In this document: positions 53,254 through 64,000 of the stretch, piece after piece
Layout: every line of letters begins with the position of its first letter
Numbering within the stretch: the stretch's first letter is position 1
Assembly: GCA_042701975.1 (NCBI GenBank)
Contig: CP170561.1
Span: 1,674,001 to 1,738,000 of the forward strand
Direction of reading: 5' to 3'
Source: JAFALK01 sp042701975
Lineage (GTDB): Bacteria > Pseudomonadota > Gammaproteobacteria > Burkholderiales > Burkholderiaceae_C
DNA length: 64,000 nucleotides
The notes under the pieces: generated by a model
Seen by the model: the letters and a program-made list of their open reading frames with translations, nothing else
What the model was told of the DNA's origin: nothing
Databases searched by the model: none
Program-made: the position numbers and the translations under genes

Positions 53254-53637
53254 ATGTCGAATCCTCAAGTTCAAACCGTGACGACCGGCGCCGACAAGGC
53301 CAAGCTCGCTGCCGCCATCCTGCTGGTGGTGGGTGCGCTGGTGGCGTTCTACGCGCTGTCCAAGCAAGGTGCACTGGCCCAGTGGGGCGCGCTGATCGTG
53401 CTGCTGCTGGCCGCCGTGGGCGCCTTCCTGACGTCGGAATCCGGCAAGGCGCTGGTGGCTTATGGCCGCGATTCGATCGACGAGGTTCGCAAGGTGGTCT
53501 GGCCGACCCGCAAGGAAGCTGGCCAGATGACTGCTATCGTGTTCGGCTTCGTCATCCTGATGGCGCTGTTCCTGTGGATGACCGACAAGTCGCTGGAATG
53601 GGTCATCTATGACCTGATCCTGGGCTGGAAGCGCTGA
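53254..53637 (+). CDS. secE: Preprotein translocase subunit SecE
   Basis: 127 residues with three membrane segments as in E. coli SecE. The conserved cytoplasmic loop EVRKVVWPTRKEA precedes the last helix. It clamps SecY in the SecYEG channel. It starts ATG TCG AAT, with nusG 14 bp downstream. Confidence 0.96.
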   Translation: MSNPQVQTVTTGADKAKLAAAILLVVGALVAFYALSKQGALAQWGALIVLLLAAVGAFLTSESGKALVAYGRDSIDEVRKVVWPTRKEAGQMTAIVFGFVILMALFLWMTDKSLEWVIYDLILGWKR

Positions 53638-53651
53638 AAGAGAACATCGAT

Positions 53652-54242
53652 ATGAGCGAGCAACAACAAGTCACCACCGAAGCCGGCGCCGAAGTCGTGG
53701 CGACGGGCGCTCCCAAGCGCTGGTACGTCGTCCACGCCTATTCCGGCATGGAAAAGGCCGTTGAGCGCAACCTGCGCGAGCGCATCGACCGCGCCGGCAT
53801 GCAGGACAAGTTCGGTCGCATCCTGGTGCCGACTGAAGAAGTTGTCGAGCTCAAGAACGGCAAGAAGGCCGTGACCGAGCGCCGCTTCTTCCCTGGCTAC
53901 GTGCTGGTCGAGATGTTCATGGACGATGAGTCCTGGCACCTGGTCAAGCACACCTCCAAGGTCACGGGTTTCGTCGGCGGCGCCAAGAACCGCCCGGCCC
54001 CGATCTCGGAAGCCGAAGTGATGAAGATCGTTCACCAGATGCAAGAGGGTGTGGAGAAGCCGCGTCCCAAGGTCGAGTGGACGGTCGGCGAGATCGTGCG
54101 TGTCAAGGAAGGTCCCTTCACCGACTTCAACGGTTCGGTGGACGAGGTCAACTACGACAAGTCCAAGGTCCGCGTGTCGGTCACGATCTTCGGTCGTGCC
54201 ACGCCGGTGGAGCTGGACTTCGCCCAGGTCGAGAAGGTTTAA
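53652..54242 (+). CDS. nusG: Transcription termination/antitermination factor NusG
   Basis: 196 residues, with an acidic N-terminal extension of ~20 residues. NGN domain (RWYVVHAYSGMEKAVERNL, FFPGYVLVEM) binds RNA polymerase, and the KOW domain (VRVKEGPFTDFNG) contacts Rho or S10. In the standard secE-nusG operon. Confidence 0.97.
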   Translation: MSEQQQVTTEAGAEVVATGAPKRWYVVHAYSGMEKAVERNLRERIDRAGMQDKFGRILVPTEEVVELKNGKKAVTERRFFPGYVLVEMFMDDESWHLVKHTSKVTGFVGGAKNRPAPISEAEVMKIVHQMQEGVEKPRPKVEWTVGEIVRVKEGPFTDFNGSVDEVNYDKSKVRVSVTIFGRATPVELDFAQVEKV

Positions 54243-54390
54243 GAGCCTGGCAGTGCTCGGTGGGCTTGCTCACCCAACTGCCCGTAGTCAGTCCGCGACG
54301 AGATGCGGACAAGAGGAGCAAAGGTAACCAGCCCTTTGCGTTAGCACTCAGGCGTCGCGGCTGGCTGGCCGTAACGCTGTAGGAGAAAAA
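54243..54390. other. nusG-rplK intergenic region
   Basis: 148 bp; likely holds a promoter for the ribosomal protein operon and the L11/L1 leader. GCGACGAGATGCGG and a Trp-rich GC stretch near 54350 could form stems, but I cannot assign an exact promoter or the L1 binding site. AGGAG lies ahead of the rplK ATG. Confidence 0.4.
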
Positions 54391-54822
54391 ATGGCCAAGA
54401 AAATTATCGGCTTTATCAAGCTGCAAATTCCGGCTGGCAAGGCAAACCCTTCGCCCCCGGTCGGTCCTGCGCTGGGTCAGCGTGGTCTGAACATCATGGA
54501 ATTCTGCAAGGCGTTCAACGCCCAGACGCAGAGCTATGAGCCGGGCCTCAAGCTGCCGGTGGTGATCACCGCCTTCGCGGACAAGAGCTTCACCTTCATC
54601 ATCAAGTCGCCCCCGGCGACCGTGCTGCTGAAGAAGGCTGCCAAGATCGAGAAGGGCTCGCAGCGCCCGCATCTGGACAAGGTCGGCAAGCTGACCCGCG
54701 CCCAGCTGGAAGAAATCGTCAAGACCAAGCAGAAGGACCTCACCGCTGCTGACCTGGACGCCGGCGTTCGCACGATCGCTGGTTCGGCCCGCTCGATGGG
54801 CATCATCGTGGAGGGTGTGTGA
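54391..54822 (+). CDS. rplK: 50S ribosomal protein L11
   Basis: 143 residues, with the usual KIIGFIKLQIPAGKANPSPPVG start and the C-terminal rRNA-binding region GSARSMGI. It binds the GTPase-associated 23S rRNA. rplA begins two bases after the stop, and the two are usually repressed by L1. Confidence 0.98.
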   Translation: MAKKIIGFIKLQIPAGKANPSPPVGPALGQRGLNIMEFCKAFNAQTQSYEPGLKLPVVITAFADKSFTFIIKSPPATVLLKKAAKIEKGSQRPHLDKVGKLTRAQLEEIVKTKQKDLTAADLDAGVRTIAGSARSMGIIVEGV

Positions 54823-54823
54823 A

Positions 54824-55534
54824 ATGGCTAAGCTGACCAAGAAGCAAAAGGCCCTCGCGGGCAAGGTCGAGACGACCAAGCTGTACGGCCTGGGCGAAGC
54901 CCTGGTGCTGGTGAAGAGCCTGGCCACGGCCAAGTTCGACGAGTCGATCGACGTGGCTGTCCAGCTCGGCATCGATGCCAAGAAGTCGGACCAGGTCGTT
55001 CGTGGCGCCGTCGTGCTGCCGCACGGCACCGGCAAGACCAAGCGCGTCGCCGTTTTCGCCCAAGGCGCCAAGGCTGAAGAAGCCAAGGCCGCTGGCGCTG
55101 ACGTCGTCGGTATGGAAGACCTGGCTGAGCGCGTGAAGGCTGGCGACATGCCCTTCGACGTGGTCATCGCCTCGCCGGACACGATGCGTATCGTCGGTAC
55201 CCTGGGTCAGATCCTGGGCCCGCGCGGCCTGATGCCGAACCCGAAGGTCGGCACCGTGACCCCGGACGTCGCCACCGCTGTCAAGAACGCCAAGGCTGGT
55301 CAAGTCCAGTACCGCGTTGACAAGGCCGGCATCATCCACGGCACGATCGGCCGTCGCTCGTTCGACAACGACAAGCTCGAAGGCAACCTGCGCGCGCTGA
55401 TCGAAGCTCTGAACAAGAGCAAGCCGGCGTCGAGCAAGGGCATCTACCTGCGCAAGGTCGCCGTCTCGTCGACCATGGGCGTGGGTGCTCGCGTGGACAT
55501 CAGCAGCATCAACGCTGCTGCCGCCACGGCCTAA
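54824..55534 (+). CDS. rplA: 50S ribosomal protein L1
   Basis: 236 residues from the ATG at 54824; an upstream GTG in frame (54815) is in the rplK end. Signatures: KLYGLGEAL, LPHGTGKTKRVAVF, GPRGLMPNPKVGTV and a C-terminal SSTMGVGARVD. Stalk protein and translational repressor of rplKA. Confidence 0.98.
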   Translation: MAKLTKKQKALAGKVETTKLYGLGEALVLVKSLATAKFDESIDVAVQLGIDAKKSDQVVRGAVVLPHGTGKTKRVAVFAQGAKAEEAKAAGADVVGMEDLAERVKAGDMPFDVVIASPDTMRIVGTLGQILGPRGLMPNPKVGTVTPDVATAVKNAKAGQVQYRVDKAGIIHGTIGRRSFDNDKLEGNLRALIEALNKSKPASSKGIYLRKVAVSSTMGVGARVDISSINAAAATA

Positions 55535-55809
55535 GCTTTTTCAGATGAGGCGCGCTGCTGAGTCTGGCAGCGTGCTGATGAATTGGTGGGGCGCCGGACT
55601 TCGGTCCGGCGCGTCATCCAAGACCGCTGGTGTCCTTGCTCCCAAGTCTTGGGGCAGGGGCTTAATCAGGAAGGTTTTATAGCCTTCCCAACCAGCGCAG
55701 ATGGCGGTCCCGCTGCAAAGGAAAACTCGTGGTTCCTGAACAGAAGGTCGCTGAATCCCGGTGCTCCAAGAGCCGCATGGCTTGAGGAGCGTAATGTGAG
55801 GAGTAGACC
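55535..55809 (+). promoter_or_regulatory. rplJL leader region (candidate L10 leader)
   Basis: 275 bp upstream of rplJ, where many bacteria have the L10(L12)4-binding leader. A hairpin GCGCCGGAC-TTCG-GTCCGGCGC (55591-55612) has a 9-bp stem closed by the very stable C(UUCG)G loop. Further downstream the segment 55670-55800 has several short complementary stretches. The L10 site itself cannot be proven by eye. Confidence 0.55.
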
Positions 55810-56337
55810 TTGAGTCTCAATCGCAACGAGAAGGCAGCCGTTGTCTCCGACGTCGCAGCGCAAGCTGCAAAGTCGCAGACGCTGGCGCTGGCCGAGTACC
55901 GTGGCCTCACCGTGGAAGCCTTGAACAAGCTGCGCGTCGAAGCGCGTGCCAAGGGTGTTTATCTTCATGTCCTGAAGAACACCCTGGCCCGTCGTGCCGT
56001 CGCCGGTACTTCGTTTGAAGCTGCCTCGGACGCCATGGTCGGCCCGCTGATCTACGGCTTTTCGGAAGACGCTGTCGCTGCTGCCAAAGTCATCGCTGAC
56101 TTTGCCAAGACCAACGACAAGCTCGTCATCAAGGGTGGTGCCTACGGTGGCAAGGCTCTGGACATCAATGGCGTGAAGGCTCTGGCCTCCGTGCCGTCCA
56201 AGGAAGTCCTGCTGTCGCAGATCGCTGGCCTGCTGCTGTCGCCGGTGCAACGCACCGCGGCCGTGCTGGCTGCCCTGGCTGCACAACGTGGTGAAGGCGC
56301 TGCTCCCGCAGCCGCTGAAGCCCCGGCTGCTGCCTGA
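55810..56337 (+). CDS. rplJ: 50S ribosomal protein L10
   Basis: 175 residues, initiated by TTG at 55810 after GAGGAG; no in-frame ATG is nearby. Contains LAEYRGLTVEALNKLR and VLKNTLARRAV typical of L10, with an Ala-rich C-terminus that binds L7/L12 dimers. The weak start codon fits autoregulation through the leader. Confidence 0.96.
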   Translation: MSLNRNEKAAVVSDVAAQAAKSQTLALAEYRGLTVEALNKLRVEARAKGVYLHVLKNTLARRAVAGTSFEAASDAMVGPLIYGFSEDAVAAAKVIADFAKTNDKLVIKGGAYGGKALDINGVKALASVPSKEVLLSQIAGLLLSPVQRTAAVLAALAAQRGEGAAPAAAEAPAAA

Positions 56338-56391
56338 TCGACGAACAACGCGTACTTACCACGCAACCAATCTGTATTTAGGAAACACATC

Positions 56392-56772
<381 letters not shown>

Positions 56773-56784
56773 TTGGGTTTTGTC

Positions 56785-56847
56785 GGAGCCGGTGACAACA
56801 CCGGTTCCAAACGCTGAAGGGGAGATCCGAAAGGGTCTTCCCTTCAG
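56785..56847 (+). promoter_or_regulatory. Two hairpins downstream of rplL (attenuator/RNase III-type)
   Basis: First stem: 56785-56794 with 56799-56808, 10 bp, loop ACAA. Second stem: 56814-56828 with 56833-56847, 15 bp continuous with two G-U pairs, capped by the GNRA loop GAAA. Neither has a T tract. In E. coli the rplL-rpoB gap holds an attenuator and an RNase III cleavage site; these may be the equivalent. Confidence 0.7.
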
Positions 56848-57093
56848 TCGTTCGGGTTTGTACGGTTGAAAACACCTGAAAGCGCCGCATCGGCTGTATG
56901 ATGCGCGGTTCTTTCAAGTGTTCTCTGATCCGACTGCAGAGAACAGGTTTGGTCGGGCTCTGGTGCAATGCCAGGGTTGTCCGCCAGCGGTTGGTAGTGG
57001 CCAACCACCAAGCTTCGAGCGCAATGTTCGAAAAGCCAGTCGCCGACGAAGCCCGTTCCACGGCCAGGGATGGGCTCTCGACACGGAGTGTTT
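56848..57093. other. rpoB 5' untranslated region
   Basis: About 245 bp between the rplL hairpins and rpoB, without a gene. TATGAT (56897-56902) could be a -10 but has no good -35 at the right distance. A palindromic stretch around GGTTGGTAGTGGCCAACC lies near 56980-57000. GGAG lies seven bases before the rpoB ATG. Confidence 0.45.
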
Positions 57094-61215
<4,122 letters not shown>

Positions 61216-61226
61216 GGAGCAGATGC

Positions 61227-64000
<2,774 letters not shown>

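Overview
The window is a 64 kb piece of a GC-rich betaproteobacterial chromosome. The tRNA-Tyr/Gly/Thr-tuf-tRNA-Trp-secE-nusG-rplKAJL-rpoBC order, PEP-CTERM sorting signals, a cyanophycin locus with two cphA paralogues and a trpEG/trpDC operon followed by ung all fit the order Burkholderiales, perhaps the Roseateles/Rubrivivax/Mitsuaria side. The genus is a guess.

Layout. 1-8.4 kb: end of a GGDEF-EAL protein, a Tat-exported isomerase-like protein, an esterase, an Xre-type regulator, an FAD oxidoreductase whose stop codon is the target of a complete IS481-type element, a YXWGX-type lipoprotein and a frameshifted chemoreceptor. 8.5-13.2 kb: gloA with a membrane acyltransferase, a LytS/LytTR two-component pair and a PanE-like reductase. 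13.2-23.1 kb: the cyanophycin region, with an ABC exporter plus DUF1854 protein on one strand and, divergently, cphA', cphA, a ParB-like protein and a SulP carrier. 23.2-30.8 kb: an EXORDIUM-like secreted protein, psuK-psuG, two PEP-CTERM proteins, an esterase, a helicase remnant, gph and a chalcone-isomerase-fold protein. 30.9-36.8 kb: trp operon (trpE, trpG, ltaE, trpD, trpC) with ung downstream, preceded by a short ORF carrying three clustered Trp codons (candidate trpL). 36.8-51.2 kb: an N-acetylglucosamine/chitooligosaccharide utilisation locus (kinase, GntR regulator, nagA, SIS deaminase, GH3, MFS, GH16-like, two cupin-like proteins) converging on a TonB receptor plus tryptophan-halogenase-like gene. 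An 18-bp motif occurs three times, twice upstream of the kinase and once upstream of the receptor. 51.3 kb to the end: the tRNA/tuf/secE/nusG/ribosomal protein/rpoBC supercluster.

Two genes carry single-base frameshifts in short C/G runs (chemoreceptor near 7,370; rpoC near 61,673). Because rpoC is essential, at least that one is probably a sequence error.

The most interesting items are the candidate trp leader peptide, the cyanophycin operon with its degenerate second synthetase and associated ParB-like and SulP genes, the shared motif linking the GlcNAc operon to the TonB receptor/halogenase unit, and the terminator between that receptor and the halogenase gene.
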